Positions 38,318 to 48,460 are shown, counted from the first letter of the stretch. The stretch is 64,000 bases of DNA from Alphaproteobacteria bacterium (GCA_016125165.1 WGMH01000003.1:372001-436000), one strand, 5' to 3'. The notes: a model not told the origin generated them from the sequence alone. Translations and numbers: made by a program.

Positions 38318-40750
38318 TCAGTACAGACCGCCAGTCCCCTCGCCCACATCGCTACCGGGGCCCGACCGGTCGGTTATTGTGTCATCGATTGGCCCCTGCG
38401 CCACACCCGGCTCCGTGCCGGGCTTGAAGGCTTCATCAATTCCCATCGGATCACCCTCCCCAGTTGGTTGCCCAGTGATCCGGTTCACGCGCACGAAGGA
38501 AATGCCCGCTGGAACCCGGAACGGGGTAGGCAATGCATCTACCAAGGCATCTTTCATAAAATCGCGAAATACGGGGGCTGCAACCGTTGCGCCCTGCTCA
38601 TGATGCCCAAGCGACACAGGCTCGTCGTAGCCCACGAACACGCCACAAACGAGGTCCGGCGAGAAGCCGACAAACCATGTATCCTTCGCATCATTGGACG
38701 TACCCGTCTTCCCAGCAAGCGGCTTCTTGATGACTGCAATCGAAGCGCCCGTGCCGTATTGCACAACGCCCTGCATCATCGAAACCACCTGATAAGCTGT
38801 TCGCGGATCGAGGATCTGCTCACGCGGGTCCTCCAGCAGCGGTTCGGGTTGATTATGCCAGTTCGGCTGATTGCATGATGAACAATCGCGCCCGTCATGC
38901 CGATAGATTGTTTTGCCCTGCCGATCCTGAATTCGGTCAACGAGAGACGCGCTCAATTTGCGCCCGCCGTTCACGAATTCCGCATAGCCAAGTGTCAGCC
39001 GCACGAGAGTCGTTTCCGCTGCGCCGATGGCATTGGAAAGAAATGGGTCGAGATGATCATACACACCCATCTTGACTGGATAGGGTACAATCACGGGCAT
39101 GCCGACCTGTGATGCCAGACGGATCGTCGCAAGGTTTCGCGACAACACCAATGTTCGTCTCAAGGTAATCGGGCCAAGAAAACTCTTTTCAAAGTTCTTT
39201 GGCGTCCACATTGGAAGTCCCGGTCCCTGTGGTGCGGAGAATGGTCCGTCCTCCACCAGACTTGAAGGTGTGTAGCCATTGTCGAGTGCTGCAGCAAAAA
39301 CGAACGGCTTGAATGCTGATCCAGGCTGGCGTTTGGCCTGCATGGCGCGATCGAATTGGCTCGATGCAAAGCTGAACCCCCCGGAGAGCGCTAGCACTCG
39401 TCCCGTGTGCGGATCAATGGCTACGATCGCTCCATTCACTTTCGGTATCTGACGAAGGCCATAGTGGCCCTTGCCATCAACCGGCTCCACATAAACCACG
39501 TCGCCCGGCTTTACGACTTCTTGCGGCGAGACAGGAGACGCACCGGTGTATCCGTCTTTGAGCGCTTTCTTGGCCCACGCCAGTTCGCTGAAGGGAATTG
39601 ACGCGCGCGCGCCATTGGCAAGGCCGATTTTTACAGACTTGTCTGAACCGAAGCCGAGGACAGCCGCAATACGCCACGTTTCGATGCCCGATTGATTTCC
39701 TGCCGCAGCAAGAACAGCCTTCCAATCGCCGTTGATATCGACAGTATTGGTTGCGCCGCGCCAGCCATGACGATGATCGTAACGCACAAGACCTGCACGC
39801 AATGCATTTACCGCAATGTTTTGCAGCCGCGTATCAAGTGTTGAACGTACCTGAAGGCCGCCATCATAGAGTGCATGTTCGCCGTACTTTTGATAAAGAA
39901 TGCGGCGAATTTCTTCCACGAAATAGTCGGCGTCTTCTGCCTGTATGCCCAGAGGACGTGCTTGCGTCACCAACGGCGTGGCGATTGCGTCTCTGGCCTG
40001 CTCATCGGTTATGTAGCCGTTATCGGCCATTTGGCCGATCACCCAATTTCTGCGCTCGAGCGCGGCTTTATATCGTGTGCGTGCGCTGTAATTGCTGGGG
40101 GCCTTTGGCAAGGCTGCAAGATATGCGGCCTCTGCGATCGTCAACTCGTCGAGCGACTTGCCAAAATAGTTCAGCGCTGCAGCGGCAACACCATAGGAGT
40201 TCTCACCCAGAAATATCTCATTGAGATAAAGCTCCAGGATCTTATCCTTCGGATAAGTAGCGTCGATACGAACAGCCAATATGGCTTCACGGACCTTGCG
40301 CGAGAATTTCACTTCACTGTTGAGCAGAAAGTTCTTGGCCACCTGTTGGGTGATAGTCGATGCACCTTCCAGCCTTCGCCCTTCGATCAGATAGAAGACG
40401 TCCTTGACTGCGGCGCGCATGATGCCGCTCGGGTCAATGCCCGGGTGGTTATAGAAATTCTTGTCTTCCGCTGATGTGAAGGCCTCGGTCACCAGCTTCG
40501 GTACGAAGGTGATTGGCACGAAGATGCGGCGTTCACGGGCGTATTCGCCCAATAGCGTGCCGTCCCCGGCATAGACGCGCGTGGTGACCGGCGGCTCGTA
40601 GTTCTTTAGGGCCTCGACACTTGGGAGATCGCTAGAAATAGCGATCACATAACCAACGACCGCCAGAACGCCCGCCAGTAGTACGCCAACCCCACCCAGT
40701 CCTGCCAGATACAGAACGCGGCGGCGATCCTTCAGAAAATCCCAGTTCAT
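38318..40750 (-). CDS. mrcA: Penicillin-binding protein 1A (bifunctional)
   Basis: An 810-residue class A PBP that polymerises and cross-links peptidoglycan. One membrane helix at about 12-38. The GT51 domain has EDKNFYNHPGID with catalytic Glu95, EGASTITQQ near 128 and REAILAVRID. The transpeptidase domain has QPGSAFKPF near 474 (nucleophile Ser), an SRN triad-like motif near 540 and KTGTSND near 678. An OB-like insert lies between. It is followed upstream by the amidase gene, a conserved cell-wall pair. Confidence 0.95.
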   Translation of the reverse strand: MNWDFLKDRRRVLYLAGLGGVGVLLAGVLAVVGYVIAISSDLPSVEALKNYEPPVTTRVYAGDGTLLGEYARERRIFVPITFVPKLVTEAFTSAEDKNFYNHPGIDPSGIMRAAVKDVFYLIEGRRLEGASTITQQVAKNFLLNSEVKFSRKVREAILAVRIDATYPKDKILELYLNEIFLGENSYGVAAAALNYFGKSLDELTIAEAAYLAALPKAPSNYSARTRYKAALERRNWVIGQMADNGYITDEQARDAIATPLVTQARPLGIQAEDADYFVEEIRRILYQKYGEHALYDGGLQVRSTLDTRLQNIAVNALRAGLVRYDHRHGWRGATNTVDINGDWKAVLAAAGNQSGIETWRIAAVLGFGSDKSVKIGLANGARASIPFSELAWAKKALKDGYTGASPVSPQEVVKPGDVVYVEPVDGKGHYGLRQIPKVNGAIVAIDPHTGRVLALSGGFSFASSQFDRAMQAKRQPGSAFKPFVFAAALDNGYTPSSLVEDGPFSAPQGPGLPMWTPKNFEKSFLGPITLRRTLVLSRNLATIRLASQVGMPVIVPYPVKMGVYDHLDPFLSNAIGAAETTLVRLTLGYAEFVNGGRKLSASLVDRIQDRQGKTIYRHDGRDCSSCNQPNWHNQPEPLLEDPREQILDPRTAYQVVSMMQGVVQYGTGASIAVIKKPLAGKTGTSNDAKDTWFVGFSPDLVCGVFVGYDEPVSLGHHEQGATVAAPVFRDFMKDALVDALPTPFRVPAGISFVRVNRITGQPTGEGDPMGIDEAFKPGTEPGVAQGPIDDTITDRSGPGSDVGEGTGGLY

Positions 40751-40821
40751 ACGCCTTTACGCCCCTTTTGTGCCGGGAATGTGCCTGCCTATTATGACCG
40801 CAGCGAGGCGAGCCGTCACGG

Positions 40822-42174
40822 TCAGGGTGATGCCGACTGGGAAGGTCCTGCCGCTGCGGTTACCGACTCGAAATGCCCGTCTACGGCATCGGCGATACTT
40901 GAGGCAACGCCGCTTCGCCACGCATCTGTGCCCATGCGGGCGCAATCTCGAGCATTGGACAAATAACCAAGCTCAATGAGCACGGCCGGCACGTCTGGAG
41001 ATTTGAGCACAACGAACGCTGCAGAGCGGTGCGGCTCGCGCGGCAATATGTCCGTCGCGTTTTTGAGCTTCGAGAGCACGGCCTCGGCGAACCGTGACGA
41101 CTTGTTCATGGTATCGCGCTGCGCCAGATCAATAAGGATCGAAGCGACAGAACTGTTGTCACCGGTCAGATCCACGCCCGCGATGATATCGGATTGGTTT
41201 TCCTTTTGCGCCAGCGCAGCAGCCTCCCGGTCCGATCCCTTCTCCGAAAGCGTATAAATCGATGCCCCCGAAACACTGGGGTTCGGATTGGAATCGGCGT
41301 GTAGTGAAACAAACAGATCGGCCCGTTTGGCGTGGGCGAGCGGCGTGCGGCTGTAGAGCGGGATGAACACATCTGTATCGCGCGTCAGATAAGTGATGTA
41401 TCCGCGCCGTTGGAGTTCCTTGCCAAGACGCTTGGCAACAGCCAGTACGACATCCTTTTCTTGCGTGCCATCAACGCCAACGGTACCAGAATCAAGCCCG
41501 CCATGCCCGGCATCTATCACAATCACCCGCTTTGCACCCTCCGACTTCGGCGCGGAAGGAATAGCTGAAACCACGGGGGCCTTGGGCCGCAAATCTGCCG
41601 GCCAGCCAGACTTCTTTTCATAAGCCGCCTGAGTGGAGGGGAAAAGATCGATGACAACGCGATAGCCGTACCCATCCTGCGGCGGCAGCACCAGGGGCTC
41701 AGCGACGTTCACAGGCATGTTCAAGTCAATGACAAACCGGGCATTCCCGGGCCTAAATTGGCCATAGCGATAGGCCTTCACCGCCCCTGTACCTGAGGGT
41801 TTCTGTGGTCCGCCCTGAATGCGCCAAAGCACATCAGGCAGATCGAGAACCACACGATTCGGATTGGCCAGCGTGAACATCCGGAATTTCACGGGATCGG
41901 AGAGCTCAATGACGAACCGGGTGCGGTCAGCATGTTCGCCGAGCCGCGCGCCCATGACGACGGGCAGAGACTGAGGCTTGCTGGTGCCGATGAGGGCTTC
42001 CAGATCCAGGCGCACACGGTCGTCCAAGGGGGAGGCTTGCTGGGGTTTTCCAGGCGCGGGAGCCGAATTATGTGCATTTTGGCCATCTGGCCGCTGCGAT
42101 GGCACAGGCGTTTGGGCCAGCGCCGGAACCCCGGTCGCCAAAGCGACGCCCAAAACGAACCATAGCCGCTTCAT
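40822..42174 (-). CDS. amiC: N-acetylmuramoyl-L-alanine amidase with AMIN domain
   Basis: A 450-residue periplasmic amidase that cuts the peptide from MurNAc during cell separation. A signal peptide (1-20, ALA before QT) is followed by a Pro/Ser-rich linker, an AMIN domain (about 60-165, septal targeting) and an Amidase_3 domain. The zinc-site motifs are DAGHGGLDSG, GTQEKDVVLAV, SLHADSN and the catalytic Glu in VLIELGYLSN. The start ATG at 42174 was chosen over a codon at 42222 because the signal peptide begins there. Confidence 0.93.
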   Translation of the reverse strand: MKRLWFVLGVALATGVPALAQTPVPSQRPDGQNAHNSAPAPGKPQQASPLDDRVRLDLEALIGTSKPQSLPVVMGARLGEHADRTRFVIELSDPVKFRMFTLANPNRVVLDLPDVLWRIQGGPQKPSGTGAVKAYRYGQFRPGNARFVIDLNMPVNVAEPLVLPPQDGYGYRVVIDLFPSTQAAYEKKSGWPADLRPKAPVVSAIPSAPKSEGAKRVIVIDAGHGGLDSGTVGVDGTQEKDVVLAVAKRLGKELQRRGYITYLTRDTDVFIPLYSRTPLAHAKRADLFVSLHADSNPNPSVSGASIYTLSEKGSDREAAALAQKENQSDIIAGVDLTGDNSSVASILIDLAQRDTMNKSSRFAEAVLSKLKNATDILPREPHRSAAFVVLKSPDVPAVLIELGYLSNARDCARMGTDAWRSGVASSIADAVDGHFESVTAAAGPSQSASP

Positions 42175-42632
42175 GGAAGCCCCAAGCCCTGTCTCCTGCG
42201 AGCGGCCCACCTTGCCCGGCAATTCGTTTACGATGCGTTAGCCAATTCGAGCCCAAAAATGAATTGCCGCCGAACTCTTGCCGCGCGCAGCAGGGCTACC
42301 TAAAAGACGTTATCCTGCTTCGGCCCTCGGCCACCAGCGATTGTGCCTGCCACCCCCCTTGATTTGCGGGTTGGATGGCCCGGACGGCGAAAGCCCCGGA
42401 AAGCGCGGGAACACTGGCAAGTACGGCAGCCGCAGGATGGGCCAGACGGCCCTGCCACCTCTTTTTGTGATTTGAATGAAAGCGACCGCCCAGCCTGAAG
42501 AGAAGATGCCAGCGGCCCAGCCGCAGGCGGCTCAGCGGCGCCCCCACCCCACAAAGCGGCCCTCACCCTGCCTGTTGCGAGTCTGCGCCTCGGCGCAAGG
42601 CCGTGCGCGCGGCCGGCCGCATGGAGAATTCT
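42175..42632. other. 458-base non-coding region: divergent amiC promoter side and long rne leader
   Basis: No gene was found. The rne side is GC-rich with several short hairpins, such as AGCCG-CAGG-CGGCT in the part near 42520, and would form a leader of about 320 bases if the promoter at 42278 is used. Long 5' leaders of rne serve RNase E autoregulation in other bacteria; here that is inference only. Confidence 0.4.
42278..42306 (+). promoter_or_regulatory. Possible rne promoter
   Basis: TTGCCG (42278-42283) and TAAAAG (42301-42306) are 17 bases apart on the plus strand. The match to consensus is moderate. Confidence 0.3.
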
Positions 42633-45341
42633 ATGCCCAAACGCATGCTCATCGACGCGAGTCACCGGGAAGAGACCCGCGTCGTGGTTCTCGATGGACA
42701 GAAGGTCGAGGAGTTTGACTTTGAAGCGGCATCCAAGCGGCCGCTCAAGGGAAACATTTATCTCGCAAAGGTGACGCGCGTGGAGCCCTCGCTCCAAGCG
42801 GCTTTTGTGGAATATGGCGGCAACCGCCAGGGTTTCCTTGCATTCTCGGAAATTCACCCGGACTACTACCAGATTCCCGTCGCTGATCGGCTCGCACTTC
42901 TCGCCGAGCAGGAAGCTGAAGCGCGCCGTAGAGGCGATGACGACTTCGAAGCCGTCGAGACCGACAGTCCTTCATCCGAGCCAAATCTGTCAACTGATAT
43001 GGATGAAGATGAGGAAATTGTCGGGGAAGCAGACGAAGCAACCAGTGCCGAAGCGCCTTCCGGAAGCGATTCCGAAGTAGACGGCTCGACATTTGACGAA
43101 ATTGATAGCGCCGACAACCCAGCTGAACACCATAGCGAAGTTAACGGAACGGCTGAGACCACCTCTGACGACGGCGAAGATACCGATGAGAACGACGGGA
43201 TTGAAGTCGCAGAAGGCGCCGGCGATACCGAACCTGCCGCGCAGCCCGCACAGGCCCTGCGCGCCCCTCGCCCGCGCCAGCGTTCGCCGCGCCGTCGACA
43301 CTACAAAATTCAGGAAGTGATCAAACGCCGCCAGATAATTCTGGTTCAAGTCGTGAAGGAAGAGCGCGGCAACAAAGGCGCTGCACTCACAACCTACCTT
43401 TCGCTTGCAGGGCGCTATTGCGTGCTGATGCCCAACACACCACGCGGCGGCGGTATCTCCCGCAAAATTACCAATGCGGCGGACCGCAAGCGCCTGAAAT
43501 CTGCCGCCGCAGCGCTCGAGCTTCCGGAAGGCATGGGCCTCATTATTCGCACTGCGGGTGAAAACCGTACCAAGCTCGAGATCAAGCGTGACTATGAATA
43601 CCTGCTGCGCATGTGGGATACGATTCGCGAACTAACTTTGCAATCGAATGCGCCGGCATGCGTTTATGAAGAGGGCGACCTGATCAAACGCGCCATCCGT
43701 GACCTTTACAACAAAGATGTCGCGGAAATTCAGGTCGAAGGGGACGATGGCTACCGCAATGCCAAGGATTTCATGCGCATGCTCATGCCGAGTCATGCAA
43801 AAAACGTAAAGCAGTATAAGGAACCTGTTCCACTCTTTCAGCGCATGCACATCGAGGCCCAGCTCGATGCCATGTTCTCGAATACGGTAACTCTGAAGTC
43901 CGGCGGGTACATCGTCATCAATCAGACCGAAGCGCTGGTTGCCATTGACGTCAACTCGGGGCGAGCGACGCGGGAACACAATATTGAAGACACCGCGTAC
44001 AAGACAAACTTGGAAGCAGCCGATGAAATCGCTCGCCAGCTTAGATTGCGCGACCTGGCGGGCCTGATTGTCATTGATTTTATCGACATGGAAGATGGAC
44101 GCAACGATCGGTCCGTCGAAAAGCGACTGCGAGACGCGGTGAAAAATGATCGCGCGCGCATTCAGATCGGCAAGATCAGCCAGTTCGGTCTGCTGGAGAT
44201 GTCACGCCAACGCTTGCGTGCAGGGGTGATCGCCGGTTCCACGATTCCCTGCCCGCATTGCGAGGGGCAAGGCATTGTACGCTCCGTTGAATCCACGGCG
44301 CTGCGTGTACTTCGCGGCCTCGAGGAAGAAGCGCAACGCCAGCGCGCAGCAGCCGTCACCGTGCGCGTTGCCCCTGACGTCGCTGTCTACACGCTCAATC
44401 AGAAACGCAAAGAAATCGCGCGAATTGAAAGTGACTACGCAATCTCCGTTATCTTCGCGCCCGACGATGAACAAACGGCCGGCAATTTTGAAATTGACCG
44501 CACCCAGGCCCGATCTCCGGAAGACCGTGTGAAAGTTGCCGTCACGGTTGATGCCGTCCTCCTGGAACCAGAAATCATTGACGCAGAAGTTCCTGCCGAA
44601 CTTTCAGAGGATGTCGAGGAAACTGACGAAAATGAAGAAGTCCGCCACGTCGCGCCTCCAGGCGATGGCGAAAATGGCGGACGCCGTCGCAGGCGCCGTC
44701 GACGCCGCGGTGGTCGCGGGCGCGAGCGTGACGAGACGCAGCAGTTCAGCGAGGAAGCACCATTGCCGGGACAGCAAGTGCAACCGAAATCGCAACAACG
44801 CCCTGTCGAGGACCGCTACAGCTTTGAATCTGCCGATGAGATTGATACCACGCCGGGTGTCTATGATGCCGCCGCTCAGAACAGCGATGTAAGCACTGAT
44901 GACGTACATGAGAGTGGTGCTGAATCCAGAGCAGATGGCGAAGGACGGCGACGCAAACGCCGGCGTCGGGGACGTCGTGGGGGTGGGCGCCGTGAAGATG
45001 GCGGATTCGATCAACCTCAGCTCGAGGGTGTGCCCGTTGACGATAGCGTGCGCGATCTGGATGCGGCAGAGGAAAGCGTTCTGGATACGCCCAAGACAAC
45101 GTTGGAAGTAGCGCCGGTCGCACCAAATGCCCCTTCCGAACCGATGTGGTCGTTGACTTCTGCAGAGCAGGCCGTGCCCGCGAAGGAAGAGGTCAAAGTC
45201 TCCGCAGAAATCCCAAAACCCGAACCTATCAAGGCTCCGGCGAAGGAGCCTGCGGTTCCTGTCCCCTCGTCCGCCGAAACTGCGGCACCGCCTCAGCCTT
45301 CACGTAAGGGTTGGTGGCAACGCACCTTCCGCTCGGAATGA
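42633..45341 (+). CDS. rne: Ribonuclease E
   Basis: A 902-residue endoribonuclease, the core of the RNA degradosome. An S1 domain begins at about 35 but is split by an acidic insert (about 95-205, rich in Asp, Glu and Ser) before continuing at HYKIQEVIKRRQIILVQVVKEERGNKG-like sequence. The catalytic metal-binding Asp lies in AIDVNSGRAT near 437 and the second in IDFIDM near 482. The Zn-link CPHC is near 539. The C-terminal part, from about 650, is disordered, with two Arg-rich clusters (RRRRRRRRG-like) for RNA binding and Pro/Glu-rich segments for partner binding. The ATG at 42633 has GGAG upstream. Confidence 0.95.
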   Translation: MPKRMLIDASHREETRVVVLDGQKVEEFDFEAASKRPLKGNIYLAKVTRVEPSLQAAFVEYGGNRQGFLAFSEIHPDYYQIPVADRLALLAEQEAEARRRGDDDFEAVETDSPSSEPNLSTDMDEDEEIVGEADEATSAEAPSGSDSEVDGSTFDEIDSADNPAEHHSEVNGTAETTSDDGEDTDENDGIEVAEGAGDTEPAAQPAQALRAPRPRQRSPRRRHYKIQEVIKRRQIILVQVVKEERGNKGAALTTYLSLAGRYCVLMPNTPRGGGISRKITNAADRKRLKSAAAALELPEGMGLIIRTAGENRTKLEIKRDYEYLLRMWDTIRELTLQSNAPACVYEEGDLIKRAIRDLYNKDVAEIQVEGDDGYRNAKDFMRMLMPSHAKNVKQYKEPVPLFQRMHIEAQLDAMFSNTVTLKSGGYIVINQTEALVAIDVNSGRATREHNIEDTAYKTNLEAADEIARQLRLRDLAGLIVIDFIDMEDGRNDRSVEKRLRDAVKNDRARIQIGKISQFGLLEMSRQRLRAGVIAGSTIPCPHCEGQGIVRSVESTALRVLRGLEEEAQRQRAAAVTVRVAPDVAVYTLNQKRKEIARIESDYAISVIFAPDDEQTAGNFEIDRTQARSPEDRVKVAVTVDAVLLEPEIIDAEVPAELSEDVEETDENEEVRHVAPPGDGENGGRRRRRRRRRGGRGRERDETQQFSEEAPLPGQQVQPKSQQRPVEDRYSFESADEIDTTPGVYDAAAQNSDVSTDDVHESGAESRADGEGRRRKRRRRGRRGGGRREDGGFDQPQLEGVPVDDSVRDLDAAEESVLDTPKTTLEVAPVAPNAPSEPMWSLTSAEQAVPAKEEVKVSAEIPKPEPIKAPAKEPAVPVPSSAETAAPPQPSRKGWWQRTFRSE

Positions 45342-45577
45342 GTTATGCGATCAGGCGCGCAAGCATTTCAGATGTTTGCGCCCTGAACGTGCTGATGCAC
45401 GCATCGAAAGCCTATGCGGGTGACTATCAAGCCATCTTGGAAGGCTACGATATCGGAACCGATCAGGTGATGCGTGACCAGATGTTCCTTGCTTCGGACG
45501 GAGAACAAATACTGGGGTTTTACAGCCTTTCAATTGAGGCGTTCGAACTTGATCTGATGTTCATTGACGACACGGCT
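45338..45577 (+). pseudogene. Truncated GNAT acetyltransferase gene
   Basis: The ATG overlaps the rne stop (ATGA). About 79 codons encode the front half of a GNAT N-acetyltransferase: SYAIRRASISDVCALNVL, then a helix region, then EQILGFYSLS. The frame then runs into sequence that is antisense to the 3' end of the convergent gamma-glutamyltransferase-like gene, losing the acetyl-CoA pyrophosphate loop. The frame stays open to 46030, but that part is shadow coding. Best read as a gene cut off where the neighbouring gene was joined. Confidence 0.7.
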
Positions 45578-45581
45578 CTGA

Positions 45582-46934
45582 CTATTGCCCCTCACTGGCC
45601 GCGATGCCGTCCGCATCGGGATCTGCAAATGCAGCACAGCCACCTTCGTTGCACAGCACCGCATTTTGCGTCTCGTAGGGCGCCGCGCCCGTCGAAAGGA
45701 AGTCGCCGGGACGCGCCACCCGTTCGCCACGTGCCAGCCGCAACAGAGTATTGGCGATGGACGCAGATGCATTCGGGCCTCCGGCCCCCACGCCGGAAAG
45801 CACCAATGCATCGTCGCGTGTTGTCGCGATCATTGTCGTCAGGAATGCTGGCGAAAGCCCGGCAACTTGACCTGCCGGCGACTTCGCCAAGGTCACAGCA
45901 GTGCCTTCCACTGTACGTCCAGATCCAAATGCACCATTCATCGTCACCGCGCAGCTTACCGCCTGACCGCGCTTGTCCAGGACAGCAAAACCTGTCGACC
46001 CCATATCCTTGGGTATTTCGGAGACGTTGAAGGATTTCATCGCTTCCACCAGCGCCTTGCCCGCCGCATTGGGTTCAATGCTGGGGTTACCATCACCACC
46101 GACGAGAAGCGAAACCAGCGTGGCAGAGAACGTGCCTGCACCAAGTCTCATGGAAGGTAGATAAACACGCAACGTCCCGAAGTTTAGCACATGCGGATCA
46201 CTTTCGCCCGCGCGATAGGCTGATAGGTCATTCAAGCTGATCGCACCGCCTTGCGCGATGGAATATTCGGATACCTTTTGCGCGATACCGCCCCGATAGA
46301 ATGCCTCAGGACCGCGTTGGCGAATCTCTCCCAATGTCGTCGCGAGCAGCCGGTTCGATATCACTGTTCCTTCCTGCTGTGGCTCACCTGACTCATCCAG
46401 GAATTGCGCCGCGAGCGACGCATCGAGCCTGACTGTCGAAAGGCCGCTACGCAGCCGCAGCGCCAACGCGCGGGAAATGGGAAATCCTGCTGCTGCCAGC
46501 CCTTCTGCTGGAACAACTACCCGGGCCCATGGCAATACGCCGAATGCGTTCTGCATGAGCGCAAACCCGCGGACATTGCCGGGAACCGCAAAATCGCCAC
46601 CGGCTGCCGCTGCACGTGGCAAGAAATCGTAAACAGTCGATCGTCCGCTCTGCGCGTCACGTACGACACAGATTCCGCCACCGCCCAGCCCCGCAGCGAC
46701 CGGGTAGGTCACCGACAGCGCAAAATACATGGCTGCGGCCGCGTCGACAGCAGAGCCCCCCTGCCCCAGAATTTTCGCTGCCACCCGAACCGCGCTGGGT
46801 TCATCACCCACGACCAGACCACGCCGAGATACATCGTCACTCCCAAAGAGCCCCGCAGCTGCCGGGCCGCATGACAGAACTGTAAGGCCGATAACCAAAC
46901 CGGCTGCAAACATGGCAAACTGAGGGCGAAACAT
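45582..46934 (-). CDS. Short gamma-glutamyltransferase-family protein
   Basis: A 450-residue secreted protein of the GGT (Ntn-hydrolase) family. A signal peptide (about 1-26, ending PAAA before GL) is followed by GQGGSAVDAAAAM and GLGGGG near 65-90, standard GGT large-subunit motifs. The nucleophile Thr would be in GSTGFAVLD near residue 312, though the canonical TTHFSV is altered (STGFAV). The small subunit is short and lacks a clear GSGGSRI motif. At 450 residues it is well below the usual 560-580, so activity on glutathione is uncertain. The start is the ATG at 46934. Confidence 0.75.
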   Translation of the reverse strand: MFRPQFAMFAAGLVIGLTVLSCGPAAAGLFGSDDVSRRGLVVGDEPSAVRVAAKILGQGGSAVDAAAAMYFALSVTYPVAAGLGGGGICVVRDAQSGRSTVYDFLPRAAAAGGDFAVPGNVRGFALMQNAFGVLPWARVVVPAEGLAAAGFPISRALALRLRSGLSTVRLDASLAAQFLDESGEPQQEGTVISNRLLATTLGEIRQRGPEAFYRGGIAQKVSEYSIAQGGAISLNDLSAYRAGESDPHVLNFGTLRVYLPSMRLGAGTFSATLVSLLVGGDGNPSIEPNAAGKALVEAMKSFNVSEIPKDMGSTGFAVLDKRGQAVSCAVTMNGAFGSGRTVEGTAVTLAKSPAGQVAGLSPAFLTTMIATTRDDALVLSGVGAGGPNASASIANTLLRLARGERVARPGDFLSTGAAPYETQNAVLCNEGGCAAFADPDADGIAASEGQ

Positions 46935-47056
46935 GCGATACTCATTAAGTTGAGTGTTCGGAATGCGCCGCACGCCATGGCGCGTTGACGCGGAAAAGCA
47001 GCGCACTTAGGGTCCTGATCCGGGGCGCGAGTGCGGGGTAAAGGAGAGGTCAAACC

Positions 47057-48460
47057 TTGCGTTTTTGCAACCCGTCGCGGCGCGTCTTCAACACCACAAA
47101 CATATCTCTGCTGAACCGCCTTCTGTCGCTTTCGCTGGCACTGGTCATGGCGTTCACGGCCACAGTTCAGCCCGCGGCAGCCCAAGGCGGCATAGCACTG
47201 CTTCGCGATACCGAAATCGAACGTCTCCTCAAGAGCTACGAAGAACCGTTGTTGAAAGTTGCTGGCATCGACCCCAATGCCGTGCACATCTACCTCGTGA
47301 ACGATGCTTCGCTAAATGCATTCGTTGCCGAAGGTCAGAACATCTTCATCCATACGGGCCTGTTCCTGCAGACGAAGACGCCAAACGAGCTTATCGGCGT
47401 CCTCGCACACGAAACCGGACATATGGCTGGCGGGCACCTCTCGACCAAATCCAGCGCCATGCGTACTGCGGCGATTCCAGTTCTGGTCTCCATGGCGCTT
47501 GGCATTGTGGCGATGGCGATGGGCGGCGGGAATGCCGGCATGGCCATCCTCATGGGCGGACAGCAATTTGCCCAGGCGCAATACCTTCAATTCAGCCGCT
47601 CGCAGGAAGCTACTGCCGATCAGATGGGCATGACCTATCTGGAACGTACGCATCAATCGGGCCGCGGCATGGCCGCGGTCTTCCAGCGCCTCGCCGATGA
47701 AGAAGCCATGAGCGCATTCTATGGCCATGATTTCATCAGCGACCATCCGGCCTCGCGCGAACGCATCTCCAGCCTTGAAGATCGTATCGAGGCTTCTCCC
47801 TACAAGGATGTGAAAGACAGTCCGGAAGCCATGCACGAGTACCGCATGGTACAGGCGAAGCTCGCAGGGTATCTGTCCGGTGTGCAGGACGTCCTGAACC
47901 GCTATCCTGCTTCCGACACCAGCGAAGAAGCACGTTACGCCCGTGCCATGGCGTATTTCCGCAAGCCGGATATTGCGATGGCGCTGAAGGAAGTGAACAG
48001 CCTGATCGCGCAGGAGCCGAACAATCCTTATTTTCAGGAAATGCTCGGGCAGATCTATGTGGATCTCTCGCAACCGGAAAAAGGCATTGCACCGTATCAG
48101 AAGGCGGTTGATGCATTGCCAGACGCCCCACTGCTTCGGGTGGCGCTCGCGTCCGCGCAAGTTGCCTTTGAGCGAGGAAATCTGGCGCAGGCCGCCCTTT
48201 CCAACCTGAAAGTCGCGGTGCTGCAGGAAGACGACAACCCTTTCGCCTGGTATCTCATGTCGCAGGCCTATGCCCGGCTCGGTAATATTCCGATGGCGGA
48301 CCTTTCCACGGCCGAGCAACACTACAGCATCGGCAATATGGGCGGCGCCATGCAGTTTGCCATGCGCGCGCAGCGCGGCCTCACCAAGGGTTCCGCCGAA
48401 TGGCAGCGCGCAAACGACATACTTTCCATCGCCACCGCGCAGGCCCGTGACCGGCGCTGA
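47057..48460 (+). CDS. M48 metalloprotease with TPR repeats (BepA-like)
   Basis: A 467-residue periplasmic zinc protease. A signal peptide (hydrophobic 22-40, ending PAAAQ) is followed by an M48 domain with HETGH at 118-122 and a third-ligand Glu in SRSQEATADQMG near 190. The C-terminal 200 residues are TPR-like repeats (NPYFQEMLGQIYVDLSQPEKG, NPFAWYLMSQAYARLGN). BepA-type proteins oversee outer-membrane protein assembly. The start is a TTG at 47057 with GGAGAGG about 9 bases upstream; the first ATG is later and would cut into the signal peptide. Confidence 0.88.
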   Translation: MRFCNPSRRVFNTTNISLLNRLLSLSLALVMAFTATVQPAAAQGGIALLRDTEIERLLKSYEEPLLKVAGIDPNAVHIYLVNDASLNAFVAEGQNIFIHTGLFLQTKTPNELIGVLAHETGHMAGGHLSTKSSAMRTAAIPVLVSMALGIVAMAMGGGNAGMAILMGGQQFAQAQYLQFSRSQEATADQMGMTYLERTHQSGRGMAAVFQRLADEEAMSAFYGHDFISDHPASRERISSLEDRIEASPYKDVKDSPEAMHEYRMVQAKLAGYLSGVQDVLNRYPASDTSEEARYARAMAYFRKPDIAMALKEVNSLIAQEPNNPYFQEMLGQIYVDLSQPEKGIAPYQKAVDALPDAPLLRVALASAQVAFERGNLAQAALSNLKVAVLQEDDNPFAWYLMSQAYARLGNIPMADLSTAEQHYSIGNMGGAMQFAMRAQRGLTKGSAEWQRANDILSIATAQARDRR

